A stretch of 64,000 bases of DNA from Lichenicola sp050954785 (GCA_050954785.1 JBPBQO010000035.1:1-64000); one strand, 5' to 3'. Counted from the stretch's first letter, positions 18,037 to 26,872 are shown. Notes: generated from the letters alone by a model not told the origin. Translations and numbers: made by a program.

Positions 18037-19143
18037 ATGAACATCCCACAGCCGACCCGGTTCGGATTGCCTTCCGACACGGGAGCCAAGGATTTCGGCC
18101 TGTTCATGCCGGTCGCCAATGGCGGATGGATCCTGTCCTCCACCACGCCGGTCATCGACGGATCGTATGAGTATAATCGCAAGGCCGCCCTGCTGGCCGA
18201 GGAAATCGGCCTCGACTTCATCATGTCGATGGCGAAGTTTCGTGGCTACGGCGGCAAGACCGACCACTGGCGCACGTCCCTCGACAGCATGGTGCTGATG
18301 TCGGCACTTGCTGCCCAGACGAGCCGGGTGAAAATCTGGACCACCTTCCACACGCTGCTGCAGAACCCTGCCGTCGCCGCCAAGATGATCGCGACGCTGG
18401 ACCAGGTGAGCCACGGCCGCGCCGGGCTCAACGTGGTTCCCGGCGCCTTCAAAGGCGAGTTCGCGCAGATGGGGGCCTGGCCCGAGAACGTGAACCACGA
18501 CGACCGCTACGAGCTCGCCAGCGAATGGCTGCGGGCGATCAAGAGCCTGTGGACCCAGCCTTCGACGACGCAGAAGGGCCGCTTCTTCAATCTCGAGGAT
18601 TGTCACTCCGATCCGAAACCGGTGCAGTCGCCACGGCCGTTCATCGTCGCCGCCGGCATGTCGGAGCGCGGCATGCGGTTCGCGATCGAGGAAACCGATG
18701 CGATCTTCATCGGTGGCCGCGACGATGACGAACTTCGCAACACCAGCCTGCGCGCCAAGGAGATGGCCCGCGAGGCCGGCCGCCGGCTACGCACCTACGC
18801 AATGCTGATCCTGGTGATCGAGGATACGGACGCGGAAGCGGACGCGACCATCGCGCGGTTCAGGGAAGGCTTCGACGAGGAGGCGTTCTACGGAATGATG
18901 CGCTCCTACGGCATGATCGACGCCGAGATCGGTCGGGAGAACGCGTTCACCGCACGGGCCCGCACCGGCATCACCGCGCCGCATGCCGCTGGCAGCCCGG
19001 AAACCATCACGCGCCGGATGACCGATCTGATCGAGCATTGCGACCTCGACGGCATGATGCTGATCTTTCCGGACTACATGGAGGGGCTTGCCCGCTTCGG
19101 CGCGAACATCCTGCCGGCACTGCATGCCCGGTTCGCCACATGA
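18037..19143 (+). CDS. LLM-class flavin monooxygenase, RutA-like
   Basis: A 368-residue luciferase-like FMNH2-dependent monooxygenase. It resembles RutA (pyrimidine monooxygenase) more than SsuD: an N-terminal FGLFMPVANGGW, a FIMSMAKFRGYGGKT segment like the RutA active-site region, then DQVSHGRAGLNVV, EFAQMG and PRPFIVAAGMSERGM. In Rut chemistry a flavin-N5-peroxide opens the uracil ring between N3 and C4. No dedicated flavin reductase (RutF) is in the window, so reduced flavin must come from elsewhere. The gene overlaps the M20 hydrolase by 4 bases. The product may open another amide-containing ring; the exact substrate is unknown. Confidence 0.88.
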   Translation: MNIPQPTRFGLPSDTGAKDFGLFMPVANGGWILSSTTPVIDGSYEYNRKAALLAEEIGLDFIMSMAKFRGYGGKTDHWRTSLDSMVLMSALAAQTSRVKIWTTFHTLLQNPAVAAKMIATLDQVSHGRAGLNVVPGAFKGEFAQMGAWPENVNHDDRYELASEWLRAIKSLWTQPSTTQKGRFFNLEDCHSDPKPVQSPRPFIVAAGMSERGMRFAIEETDAIFIGGRDDDELRNTSLRAKEMAREAGRRLRTYAMLILVIEDTDAEADATIARFREGFDEEAFYGMMRSYGMIDAEIGRENAFTARARTGITAPHAAGSPETITRRMTDLIEHCDLDGMMLIFPDYMEGLARFGANILPALHARFAT

Positions 19144-20447
19144 CCGAGGCCTCCATGCGGGCACTCCTGCAGCGTATCGACGACGCGCTGGATCCGGCCG
19201 AATTGCAGGCGCTGGTGCTGGAGCTGTCCGACATCCCGTCCGGGCAGGGCCAGGAAGCGGAGTCCGGCGAGTACGTATATCGCTGGATGCAGCATGAGGG
19301 ATTCCGGCCGCGCAAAGTGGCGGCCGTTCCGCATCGCTTCAGCGTGGTCGGCAGCTATGGCGGCTTCGGCCGGGCCGGACTGGCGCGCGACCTGCTGTTC
19401 AGCTCGCATCTCGACACCGAGGGGCCGCTCGACGACCACACCGATTTCTGGCGGCTGGCGCCCGACACGCCGCCGCCTGAGCCGAACCGGATCGAGGACG
19501 GCACCTTCATCGGCGCCGCCATCGCCAACGATCGCGGGCCGATGAGCTGCTTCCTGATGGCGGCGAAGGCATTGAAGCGGGCCGATATCCGCCTGGCCGG
19601 AACGATGCTGCTGACCGCCTGCCCGGGCGAGATCGGGCCGGACCCGATCGACGAGATCGAAGGCGTCGCCAACTCCGGCAAGGATGTCGGCGCGCTGTAT
19701 ATGCTCCACCATGGCGGCGTGGCACCCGACTACATGATCGCCGCCGAAGGCACCGATTTCGCCTTCACCTCGGTCGGCGGCGGCTACGTGACATTCCGGA
19801 TCCGGCTGTTCGGCGCCGAGGCCTACACCCCGATCCTGGACAGTCCGGCCGACCCGCGTGCCCATCCGAACCCGATCTATCATCTGGGCGATGCGATCGC
19901 GGCGCTGAACAACTGGGGCCGTGCCTACGAGCACGTGCATCGCTACGAGAACGAGGGCGGAACCGCCATTCCCAAGGTGCAGATCGGCGCCGTTCGTGGC
20001 GGCGTGCCGCATGCGATGGGCGGCGGCACCGCGGTGTGCGCGCTCTATCTCGAAGTGCTGCTGACGCCGGCGAGCCGGGTGCAGGACGTGCGTCGCGAGG
20101 TGGCCGGCGCCCTCGAGAATGCCGGCTTCAGCGGGTTCGAGCTGCAGCCGGTGGCGATCCGCCATGGCTACGCCGCCGACCCGAACGAGGTGGCGCCGCT
20201 CAGGCAGGCGCTGACTGGCGCATTGGCCGCGGTGCGTGACGGGCAGGCGATGCCCAATGCGCACTCGGTCTATTCGTCGATGTGGCGCGACCACAACGTC
20301 TTCAACATGAACCGCGTGCCGTCGGCGACCATGGGACCGCCGCGTCACCGCCCTACGCTCCGCGACCTGGTCGACTGCACGCGGCTCTATGCGCTGACGG
20401 CGATCACGATCTGCGGTCTGGCCAATCCGGAGGAGACCATTCGATGA
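19140..20447 (+). CDS. M20-family metallohydrolase
   Basis: A 435-residue zinc-dependent hydrolase of the M20 peptidase/deacylase family (DapE/ArgE/carbamoylase type). Metal and catalytic residues are visible: His90-x-Asp92 in SSHLDTEGPLDD, Asp131 in IANDRGPM, Glu164 in CPGEIGPDP and an acidic site in AAEGTDFAF; a dimerisation-domain-like segment follows. Family members cut peptide, N-acyl or N-carbamoyl bonds. Downstream of a ring-opening monooxygenase, cleavage of an N-carbamoyl or N-acyl product is a reasonable inference. ATG 19140 overlaps the previous TGA; the longer upstream frame lies over the monooxygenase gene. Confidence 0.85.
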   Translation: MTEASMRALLQRIDDALDPAELQALVLELSDIPSGQGQEAESGEYVYRWMQHEGFRPRKVAAVPHRFSVVGSYGGFGRAGLARDLLFSSHLDTEGPLDDHTDFWRLAPDTPPPEPNRIEDGTFIGAAIANDRGPMSCFLMAAKALKRADIRLAGTMLLTACPGEIGPDPIDEIEGVANSGKDVGALYMLHHGGVAPDYMIAAEGTDFAFTSVGGGYVTFRIRLFGAEAYTPILDSPADPRAHPNPIYHLGDAIAALNNWGRAYEHVHRYENEGGTAIPKVQIGAVRGGVPHAMGGGTAVCALYLEVLLTPASRVQDVRREVAGALENAGFSGFELQPVAIRHGYAADPNEVAPLRQALTGALAAVRDGQAMPNAHSVYSSMWRDHNVFNMNRVPSATMGPPRHRPTLRDLVDCTRLYALTAITICGLANPEETIR

Positions 20448-21277
20448 ACATGACGATGACGACCGCCAAGCCGGACACCATCATGGTCCGGCCGATGACC
20501 CGCCGGATCGGCGCGGAAATCCACGGCGTCGACCTGTCGCAGCCTCTGACGCCGGCGCAGTTCGCGGTGATCGACGAGGCGTTGATGCGTCACCAGGTGA
20601 TCTTCTTCCGCGACCAGACGCTGAGCCATGACGATCACAAGCGGTTCGGACGCATGTTCGGTCCGCTGGCGATCCATTCCGGCGTGGCCGGGCTGCCGGA
20701 CCATCGCGAAGTGGTTGCGATCCATGCCGACGCCAACTCGACCTATGTTGCCGGCGAAACCTGGCACACCGACCTGAGCTGCGATGCCGAACCGCCGATG
20801 GGCAGCATCCTGTATATGCATGTCGTGCCGGAGAATGGCGGCGACACGATGTTCGCCAGCATGTACGCCGCCTATGACGCCCTGTCGGACCGAATGAAAA
20901 CCTACCTCGAGGGGCTGACCGCGACGCATGACGCAGAGCATGTGTATCGGCCATTCACCAACGATCCGGCCAAGCGCTTTCCGTGCAACAGCCATCCGGT
21001 GGTGCGAACCCATCCGGTGACGAAACTCAAGTGCCTGTACGTGAATTCGTCATACGTGACGAAAATCGACCAGCTCCCGAAACCGGAAAGCGATGCCATC
21101 CTGCATTTCCTTTACGTGCATTGCATGAACCCGAACTTCCAGGTCCGGTTCAAGTGGGAACCGGGATCGATCGCGTTCTGGGATAATCGTTGCACGCAGC
21201 ATCAGGCGGTGTGGGATTATTTCCCGGATCTCCGCTCCGGATACCGGGTGACCGTTGCCGGGGAAAAGCCCGTCTGA
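20444..21277 (+). CDS. TauD/TfdA-family 2-oxoglutarate- and Fe(II)-dependent dioxygenase
   Basis: A 277-residue TauD/TfdA-type dioxygenase, which couples 2-oxoglutarate decarboxylation to substrate hydroxylation. The iron-binding triad is complete: His108-x-Asp110 (WHTDLSCD) and His253 (TQHQAVWD), with Arg268 (GYRVTV) to bind 2-oxoglutarate. ATG 20444 overlaps the M20 gene stop and has GGAGGAG about 7 bases upstream; the longer frame is inside the M20 gene. Family members attack taurine, phenoxyacetates, alkyl sulfates or carnitine-like molecules. In this locus it may remove a side chain or hydroxylate an intermediate. Confidence 0.92.
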   Translation: MNMTMTTAKPDTIMVRPMTRRIGAEIHGVDLSQPLTPAQFAVIDEALMRHQVIFFRDQTLSHDDHKRFGRMFGPLAIHSGVAGLPDHREVVAIHADANSTYVAGETWHTDLSCDAEPPMGSILYMHVVPENGGDTMFASMYAAYDALSDRMKTYLEGLTATHDAEHVYRPFTNDPAKRFPCNSHPVVRTHPVTKLKCLYVNSSYVTKIDQLPKPESDAILHFLYVHCMNPNFQVRFKWEPGSIAFWDNRCTQHQAVWDYFPDLRSGYRVTVAGEKPV

Positions 21278-21366
21278 AGCCGGACAACGCAAAAGTTCGG
21301 GCGCCGACAGGCAAGAGTCGGCTTCTGCTTGCGACTAAGATCGGGCCATCGAAGGAGATAACGTCG

Positions 21367-22560
21367 ATGAGCGTAAGCAGAGTAAAACCGGTGCTGGACG
21401 ACGCCTTCTTCGCGAGCCTCGAAAGCTCGGTCATCCCCACCGAGCAGGCCGAGAGCCTGCCGCCGCTGTGCTACACCGATGCCTCGTTCTACGAGTTCGA
21501 GAAATCGGCGGTGTTCGACCACGAATGGCTCTGTGTCGGCCGTTCCTCCTGGGTTGCCGAAATCGGCGAGTATTTCACCACCACCATCGTCGGTGAGCCG
21601 ATCATCGTGGTGCGTGACAAGGAAGGCACGCTCCGGGCAATGTCGAGCGTCTGTCAGCATCGCGCGATGCTGGTTGCCGAAGGCCATGGCCAGCGTCGCG
21701 CCTTCGTGTGTCCGTATCACCACTGGACCTACGCACTCGACGGAAAGCTGATCGGCGCGCCAGCAATGGACAAATCCTGCAACTTCGACAAGGCCGGAAG
21801 TGGGCTACCGAACTTCCTGGTCGAAGTCTGGGAAGGCTTTGTCTTCATCAATTTCGACGCCGATGCGGCGCCGCTCGGACCCCGCCTGCAATCGGTATCC
21901 GACGTCATCGCCGGCTACGCTCTGGACGAGGCCGAAGGCGAACGGCCCGGCGAGCCCTCGCGCTTTGCCTGGAACTGGAAGGTGATGTTCGAGAACAACA
22001 ACGACGGCTACCACGCCAACAAGCTGCATCAAGGCGCGTTGCACGATTTCGTGCCAAGCCACCTGGCCAGGTTTCCGGTGCTGCCCGACGATACCGCCGG
22101 CTACTACCGCACCAACGGCACCCTGCATGCCGATGCCAGCTTCAATGCGACCCAGCGAGCGCTGTTGCCGATCTTCCCCGGTCTGGACGAAGCCGGCCGC
22201 AATCGCATGGTGTTCGCCAATATCCCGCCGACGCTGTCCCTGGTGCTGACCAGCGACATGGTGATCTACATGATCCTGCGCGCCGACGGACCGGAAACCC
22301 ACCTGCTCGACCAGGGCGTTCTGGTGGCGCCCGGCGCGATGAGGGACCCGACATTCAAGCATCGCATGGCAATGAACATGAACGCCGCGATGGAAATTGT
22401 CAGCCAGGACCTGCACGTCGACGAGCTGGTTCAGGTCGGCCTGCGCTCCCGTTTCGCGCCGCGCGGCCGCTACTCCTGGCAGGAAGGCGCGCAGCAGGCC
22501 TTCAATAGTTGGCTGGTTCCACGCTACCGCGCTGCATGGTCGAGGCTGAACGCTTCCTGA
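21367..22560 (+). CDS. Rieske non-haem iron oxygenase, alpha subunit
   Basis: A 397-residue terminal oxygenase of the ring-hydroxylating/demethylating family. The Rieske [2Fe-2S] ligands are Cys96-x-His98 and Cys115-x2-His118. The mononuclear iron site is in FENNNDGYHANKLHQ (His216, His221, with Asp213 as the bridging acid). ATG 21367 has an AAGGAG site 8 bases upstream. No beta subunit, ferredoxin or reductase gene is nearby, so it is probably an alpha-only enzyme that borrows electrons. Such enzymes often do N- or O-demethylation. It ends the rightward run and is followed by a strong hairpin. Confidence 0.92.
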   Translation: MSVSRVKPVLDDAFFASLESSVIPTEQAESLPPLCYTDASFYEFEKSAVFDHEWLCVGRSSWVAEIGEYFTTTIVGEPIIVVRDKEGTLRAMSSVCQHRAMLVAEGHGQRRAFVCPYHHWTYALDGKLIGAPAMDKSCNFDKAGSGLPNFLVEVWEGFVFINFDADAAPLGPRLQSVSDVIAGYALDEAEGERPGEPSRFAWNWKVMFENNNDGYHANKLHQGALHDFVPSHLARFPVLPDDTAGYYRTNGTLHADASFNATQRALLPIFPGLDEAGRNRMVFANIPPTLSLVLTSDMVIYMILRADGPETHLLDQGVLVAPGAMRDPTFKHRMAMNMNAAMEIVSQDLHVDELVQVGLRSRFAPRGRYSWQEGAQQAFNSWLVPRYRAAWSRLNAS

Positions 22561-22917
22561 TCCGTCGCTGGCTGTCTGTCCGAGACAGCCAGCAACGGCC
22601 GGTGCGCGATGCTTTGGCACCGGCGGCGACATACGAAAACACGCTGCACTTATTCGCGCCAACCCGGGTAGCCGCGCTTCGCAAGCCTTCATCGTAGATC
22701 GTTGCCGCTGCCAGCAGACGCCGCGCACTTGCGGACCATCTTCTGTCTCTTCGCCGCACCCCGGACCGGAGCCGCAGTAAATCGGTCCAAAGCGCAGTCG
22801 GCATGGCAAACCTTCCAGGTTCACCACAAAGTCGGGTCATGCCCGATGCAGCACGAACAGGATGCCCAGTCGATCCCAGACGATGCACATAAATCCGTTT
22901 TCGAATGTTCCACCCTG
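22561..22917. other. 357-bp intergenic region between the Rieske and FkbM genes
   Basis: Apart from the hairpin at its left end, no coding frame with a domain or ribosome binding site is seen. Base composition becomes less GC-rich to the right, which leads into the atypical FkbM gene; the two genes converge here. Confidence 0.5.
22568..22592 (+). terminator. Hairpin after the Rieske oxygenase gene
   Basis: A perfect 10-bp stem, CTGGCTGTCT / AGACAGCCAG, with a 5-base loop, begins 8 bases after the Rieske stop codon. There is no T-run, but its position and perfection suggest it ends or protects the catabolic transcript. Confidence 0.55.
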
Positions 22918-23931
22918 TCATGACGTGAGATTCGGATTACGCCATCCTTGTATGCCATCGACAAGAGTATGCGGCGTATCGTTTGATAACAAGACAATGC
23001 AAGGGCGCTCTATTTCAAGTCGCCATCCTGCCTGAAGCAGCGTGCCGAACAATCGCCCTTCTATTTCGCGCGAATGCGTACCGATGACAAGATAGGCGAC
23101 TTTGCCTGTTATGTTCGAGATTCCATTATCAATCAGATCGGCTTCACCTCCCTGAATATCCATGTGCAGCAGATCTACTCGCTCACGTGAAGCAAGGAGG
23201 TACTCAAGAGAAATTATGGGCAGTTTATCGAAATTACTTTGAACGCTTGCACCTTCTTGTTCATCGCCCGTAGCAAAGACCGGCTTTAAACCCCATGAAA
23301 AATCTTCGCCACCTTGGTGCGGGAAGAGCGCCACGCCTCCCCTACTGGCTGCAATTCCGTGATGAATCGTGACCTGTGATGAAGCAAAATCATTCGCGGC
23401 GCACGCTTCCACTGCAAATCCAATGTGTTTCGCATCACCCTCTACGCCGCCGAGCATCACTTCAAGGCCGAGCCGGCGCGCTGCGACCCCGGCGTTGTTC
23501 ATCCAACAACCCCAGCCGCAACCGAGCTCGAGCACCGTGAATTTATGTTCGGCAAGGTCGACGGCTCGAAGCACTGCTCCCCATTCGGCCATGTCGGCAT
23601 GCCAATTTGCAGGAATAGGTATGGGTTCAACAGTGCCGGCCCTACCGTCCAGGATTGTCGGAAAAAACTTAGGATCAATCCGGACACCTAGGAAATTCGT
23701 CACATAGTCAGGATGCGGTACCGGCTCAAATAGCGCATGCCGCTCCATTACCTCGATCGCATCGAACGATTTATTGAAATGGTGGAATATACTGTCTGCC
23801 TGAGGGTATGTGTGTATCCTGCGTTGTAGCTTGGCTGATAAAACGTCGCGCTCTGCGCGCAGCGCCTCACGAGAGGCGTGTAACTTTTGTATGCTTGGTA
23901 TGCTTAATACAAGATTTTTCGGAGAAAACAT
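22918..23931 (-). CDS. FkbM-family methyltransferase, low-GC
   Basis: A 337-residue SAM-dependent methyltransferase of the FkbM type, a family that O-methylates sugars in surface glycans and natural products. A possible short coiled coil (about residues 17-38) precedes the Rossmann fold, whose glycine-rich SAM loop is ELGCGWG near residue 135; the LLHMDIQGGEADLI strand is typical of FkbM. ATG 23931 with an AGGATC site upstream is chosen; the longer frame adds 62 residues without family support. The gene is clearly less GC-rich than its neighbours and uses A/T-ending codons often, which points to recent acquisition. No glycosyltransferase is adjacent, so its acceptor is unknown. Confidence 0.8.
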   Translation of the reverse strand: MFSPKNLVLSIPSIQKLHASREALRAERDVLSAKLQRRIHTYPQADSIFHHFNKSFDAIEVMERHALFEPVPHPDYVTNFLGVRIDPKFFPTILDGRAGTVEPIPIPANWHADMAEWGAVLRAVDLAEHKFTVLELGCGWGCWMNNAGVAARRLGLEVMLGGVEGDAKHIGFAVEACAANDFASSQVTIHHGIAASRGGVALFPHQGGEDFSWGLKPVFATGDEQEGASVQSNFDKLPIISLEYLLASRERVDLLHMDIQGGEADLIDNGISNITGKVAYLVIGTHSREIEGRLFGTLLQAGWRLEIERPCIVLLSNDTPHTLVDGIQGWRNPNLTS

Positions 23932-24126
23932 AAATATGGATCCTGTTAAAGAATGGAGGTTAGTTAGTTGCGGAGAGCTGAGATCATCCCGGGCGCGCGG
24001 CGTCTGCGGGCGCCGGAAACGATCTATGGGCTCGCAGAGCACGGCCGCCCGGATTAACGGTGTGACGCTGCAAATCGTGCCGACTCCGTACGCCTTTTCG
24101 GATCCCCCGATCCGCAATCCCTGAAT

Positions 24127-24924
24127 TCATCTTGATCCGGGCAACACCGCCAGCACGAGCCTGATCCTGTGGCCGACCAGCATCCCCCGTGAGCCTGGAC
24201 CGAGACCGCTCCGGATCAGCTCGGTTCTGATCAGGTCGGGAAAACGGGCGCAGCAGCCTGGATTGCCCGCCGGGCCCTCGATGGTGATTTCGATAAGGCC
24301 GACGCGGCCATAGGCCTGCACCGCACGCTGCACGACCCAGAGCGACTTGGGATCGAGCACCATCTCGTCGTTCGCCTGCACCGCCAGCCGCATCAGGGGG
24401 ATCGGCGGCGGCGCGGCGGTGAGGTCCTCGCCTGGCACCTTCGGCATCGGCTTCGGCGGATAGCCCCACTCGAACACCACGATCCCGAAGCCGGTCCGCT
24501 GCGGCACATTGGCCGATTTGCTTGCGGCATTGCCGACCGAGTTCTCGCCGGCGGCAGTGCCGAAGTTCGGGTTGGGATAAGAGTAGGCGCTGCCGAACGC
24601 CGTCGTGTCGGCACCAGTGTTGGGGTCATGCAGGCTGTTATCGACCTTAGGAATGGTCGATGGATCGGGTAGCGGCGCATTCTTGAGCCGGCTTGCTGGC
24701 GATGGCGGACCGACCGCATGGAAATCGTAGCCACCCTCCACGGGCACGGTGAGGCTTACGCCGCCCGACGAGGGCCGACTCACCGATGGCGTCTGGCCCC
24801 AGGCGATGCCGAAATCCGGGTTGAAGAGAACAATCGCCAGTATGACTGCGGGCGCGATACGACGGCGTTCCGTGACTGGGACGAGGCATGACGACATCGG
24901 CATGCTGTAGAAGCCAGCCGGCAT
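24127..24924 (-). CDS. Secreted protein of unknown function
   Basis: A 265-residue protein I do not recognise. The N-terminus has a basic patch (ERRR) and a hydrophobic stretch ending near GIAWGQ, consistent with a signal peptide; an internal start at residue 8 (MPMSS) is equally likely. The middle is rich in Pro, Asn and Gly without a clear domain. The C-terminal ~70 residues (VQRAVQAYGRVGLIEITIEG onward, with a CC pair) alternate helix-like and strand-like segments faintly recalling OmpA-type peptidoglycan-binding folds, but the key residues of that fold are not evident. It lies upstream of the FkbM gene on the same strand, 195 bases away. Confidence 0.6.
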   Translation of the reverse strand: MPAGFYSMPMSSCLVPVTERRRIAPAVILAIVLFNPDFGIAWGQTPSVSRPSSGGVSLTVPVEGGYDFHAVGPPSPASRLKNAPLPDPSTIPKVDNSLHDPNTGADTTAFGSAYSYPNPNFGTAAGENSVGNAASKSANVPQRTGFGIVVFEWGYPPKPMPKVPGEDLTAAPPPIPLMRLAVQANDEMVLDPKSLWVVQRAVQAYGRVGLIEITIEGPAGNPGCCARFPDLIRTELIRSGLGPGSRGMLVGHRIRLVLAVLPGSR

Positions 24925-25002
24925 GCAGGCAATCTGTGCCGTGTGTCGATCTGCAACCCGTCTTCGGCACCATGGCCAGGCAGCTCAGGCCATGGAGTGT
25001 TC

Positions 25003-25488
25003 CTATTCAGGCATGGCCGGCTCTGATACGGCGGAAGATGGGCCGATATCCGGCAGAGCCTGGGCCGCCACCTTGTTGGTCAGGCCAAACCGGGTGATCT
25101 GTGCGGCAAGCAGACGCGTCAGTGTCGCAACCCGGATCGGCTTCTCGCACCGGGGAATACCGGCATAGGTGTCCGGGATGATCCATAGATCGTAGCCGGT
25201 CGCGAAAACGAACGGAATTCCGAGGCCCATGAGCGTGTCGGCAACCGGATACACACGGTCGCCGTCGAGATTGACGTCGAGCACCGCGCCATCGAGCCGG
25301 TCGTGCTCGGCGGCGATCACCGCCTGCGCATCCTTGATCGAACCTGCCATTCCCACGATCTGGGCACCACAATCCTCGAGCGCGCCCGCAACCTCGATGG
25401 CGACCAGGTAATCATCCTCGACGACAAGCAGGCGGCGGCCGAACAACAACGGAGTTGCCGGCTCAATCACGACCCGCTCCGATTCCAT
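25003..25488 (-). CDS. Single-domain response regulator (receiver only)
   Basis: A 161-residue protein made of one CheY-like receiver domain without an output domain. Key residues are all visible: the acidic pair Asp25/Asp26 in VVEDDY, phosphoacceptor Asp71 in AVLDVNLDG, Thr98 in FATGYD and Lys116 in CEKPIR. The DVNLDG and FATGYD signatures are typical of receivers paired with HWE/HisKA_2 kinases in alphaproteobacteria. The start at ATG 25488 lies inside the end of the sensor kinase gene (26-base overlap), so the two are almost certainly partners. Confidence 0.88.
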   Translation of the reverse strand: MESERVVIEPATPLLFGRRLLVVEDDYLVAIEVAGALEDCGAQIVGMAGSIKDAQAVIAAEHDRLDGAVLDVNLDGDRVYPVADTLMGLGIPFVFATGYDLWIIPDTYAGIPRCEKPIRVATLTRLLAAQITRFGLTNKVAAQALPDIGPSSAVSEPAMPE

Positions 25489-26872
25489 TCGCCGCGACTG
25501 GTACCGAAATGTGGCAGCAAACACCGTCCGGACCGAACTGCAGCCTTGTCGTGGCCTTCAACTGGTAGGGAAGCGCGCGCTCGATCAAATCCGTGCCGTA
25601 ACCTTTTCTCTTAAACTCGCCGCTTGGCATCGCGACCCCGCTTTCACGCCACTCGAGCACGATGCGCCTCTCGTCCGCTTCCTCGGTATGCCACTTGACC
25701 GACAGCCGTCCGGACTCCTGACCAAGTGCTCCGTGTTTCACCGCATTGGTCGCCAGTTCATGCAAGGCCAGCGTCAATGCCTGCGCCGCTCCCGCCGAAA
25801 CGACTGCCGGCGGACCTTCCATCAGCACCTTGTCCGTGTCCCGACGGCCGTCGGTGTGAGCCGCAAGCTCAGCCTCGACCAGCGTGCCGAGATCCAGGGC
25901 ATGGTGGTCGGTGCGCGCGAGCAGACTCTGGACACGGCCGAGTGCTGCCAGCCGTTCCCCGAACTCAGCATCGAACTCCTCGAGCGAGGCGCTTGCACGC
26001 AATGTCTGGCGGGCGATCGAGCGGACCACTGCGAGCAGGTTGCGCGTACGATGCTGGAGCTCGGCCAGCAGGACTTCCTGCCGATCGCGAAGACTGCGCA
26101 TGTCATGGATATCGGTCGACGTGCCAACCATCTCGCCAGCAACAGGATCACCGTTGTCGACTGGTCTGGCCCGGGTCTGGTGCCAGCGATAATCGCCATC
26201 GGCCGCCCGGCGGATACGATGCTCGACAGTGTATTCGCCGCCTTGCTGCGCCTGCTCCCAGGCAGCGATCGTCGCTCCCCGGTCGTCCGGATGGATGGCA
26301 TCCAGCCAGCCGAACCCGAGGCTATGGTCGAGATGCAGTCCGGTGAACTCGATCCATTGCGGGCTGCCCCAGGTGCGGTCGCCCGTCGCCCGGGACCGGA
26401 AGACGAGTTGCGGCAGATTGGTGGCAAGCACGCGGAACAATTCCTCGTTCTCGCGCAGCCGTTTTTCGGCGACGTACCGCTCGGTCAGGTCGCGCAGGAT
26501 CTTGACGAAACCGGCATCCGGACCTGCGAGCGGGATCAGCAGTCCGGCCCCCCAGAAGCGCGAGCCGTCCTTGCGCATGTGCCAGCGCTCGTCCTCGGCC
26601 CGGCCTTCCAGCATGGCCTGGGCGCGCTCCGCATCGGGTATGCCGGCGGCAATGTCCGCGGGCGTGAAGACCACGTCGGACATCCGGCCTAGAATGTCGG
26701 CATCCCGATAGCCGATCAGCCGCTCGGCCCCAGCATTCCAGCTTGTGACGATGCCGTTCTGATCCTGGGTAAAAATTGCGAACGCATTCGCACTTTCGAC
26801 CGTGCACTCGAACAGCTCCCGCATGTCGGGTGGCGGCTGCAGCCTGGCCAGATGGCCTGATCGATGGTTCAC
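25463..26872 (-). CDS. PAS-PAS HWE-family sensor histidine kinase
   Basis: A 469-residue soluble sensor kinase. PAS domain 1 spans about residues 20-130 with a PAC tail (GFVKILRDLTER). PAS domain 2 spans about 145-260 (RTWGSPQWIEFTGL, DAIHPDDR). The HWE-type dimerisation/H-box follows with His274 in ELQHRTRNLLAVV, then an HWE ATPase domain with HELATNAVKHGALG as N-box. No membrane span is visible, so it senses a cytoplasmic cue, possibly light or redox through PAS cofactors; an LOV-type NCR Cys motif is not seen. It starts on GTG 26872 and overlaps its receiver partner downstream. Confidence 0.9.
   Translation of the reverse strand: MNHRSGHLARLQPPPDMRELFECTVESANAFAIFTQDQNGIVTSWNAGAERLIGYRDADILGRMSDVVFTPADIAAGIPDAERAQAMLEGRAEDERWHMRKDGSRFWGAGLLIPLAGPDAGFVKILRDLTERYVAEKRLRENEELFRVLATNLPQLVFRSRATGDRTWGSPQWIEFTGLHLDHSLGFGWLDAIHPDDRGATIAAWEQAQQGGEYTVEHRIRRAADGDYRWHQTRARPVDNGDPVAGEMVGTSTDIHDMRSLRDRQEVLLAELQHRTRNLLAVVRSIARQTLRASASLEEFDAEFGERLAALGRVQSLLARTDHHALDLGTLVEAELAAHTDGRRDTDKVLMEGPPAVVSAGAAQALTLALHELATNAVKHGALGQESGRLSVKWHTEEADERRIVLEWRESGVAMPSGEFKRKGYGTDLIERALPYQLKATTRLQFGPDGVCCHISVPVAANGIGAGRD

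Noticed and set aside
22702..22923. 73-codon plus-strand frame after the Rieske gene
   Set aside because: No ribosome binding site, no domain, and it runs into the convergent FkbM gene.
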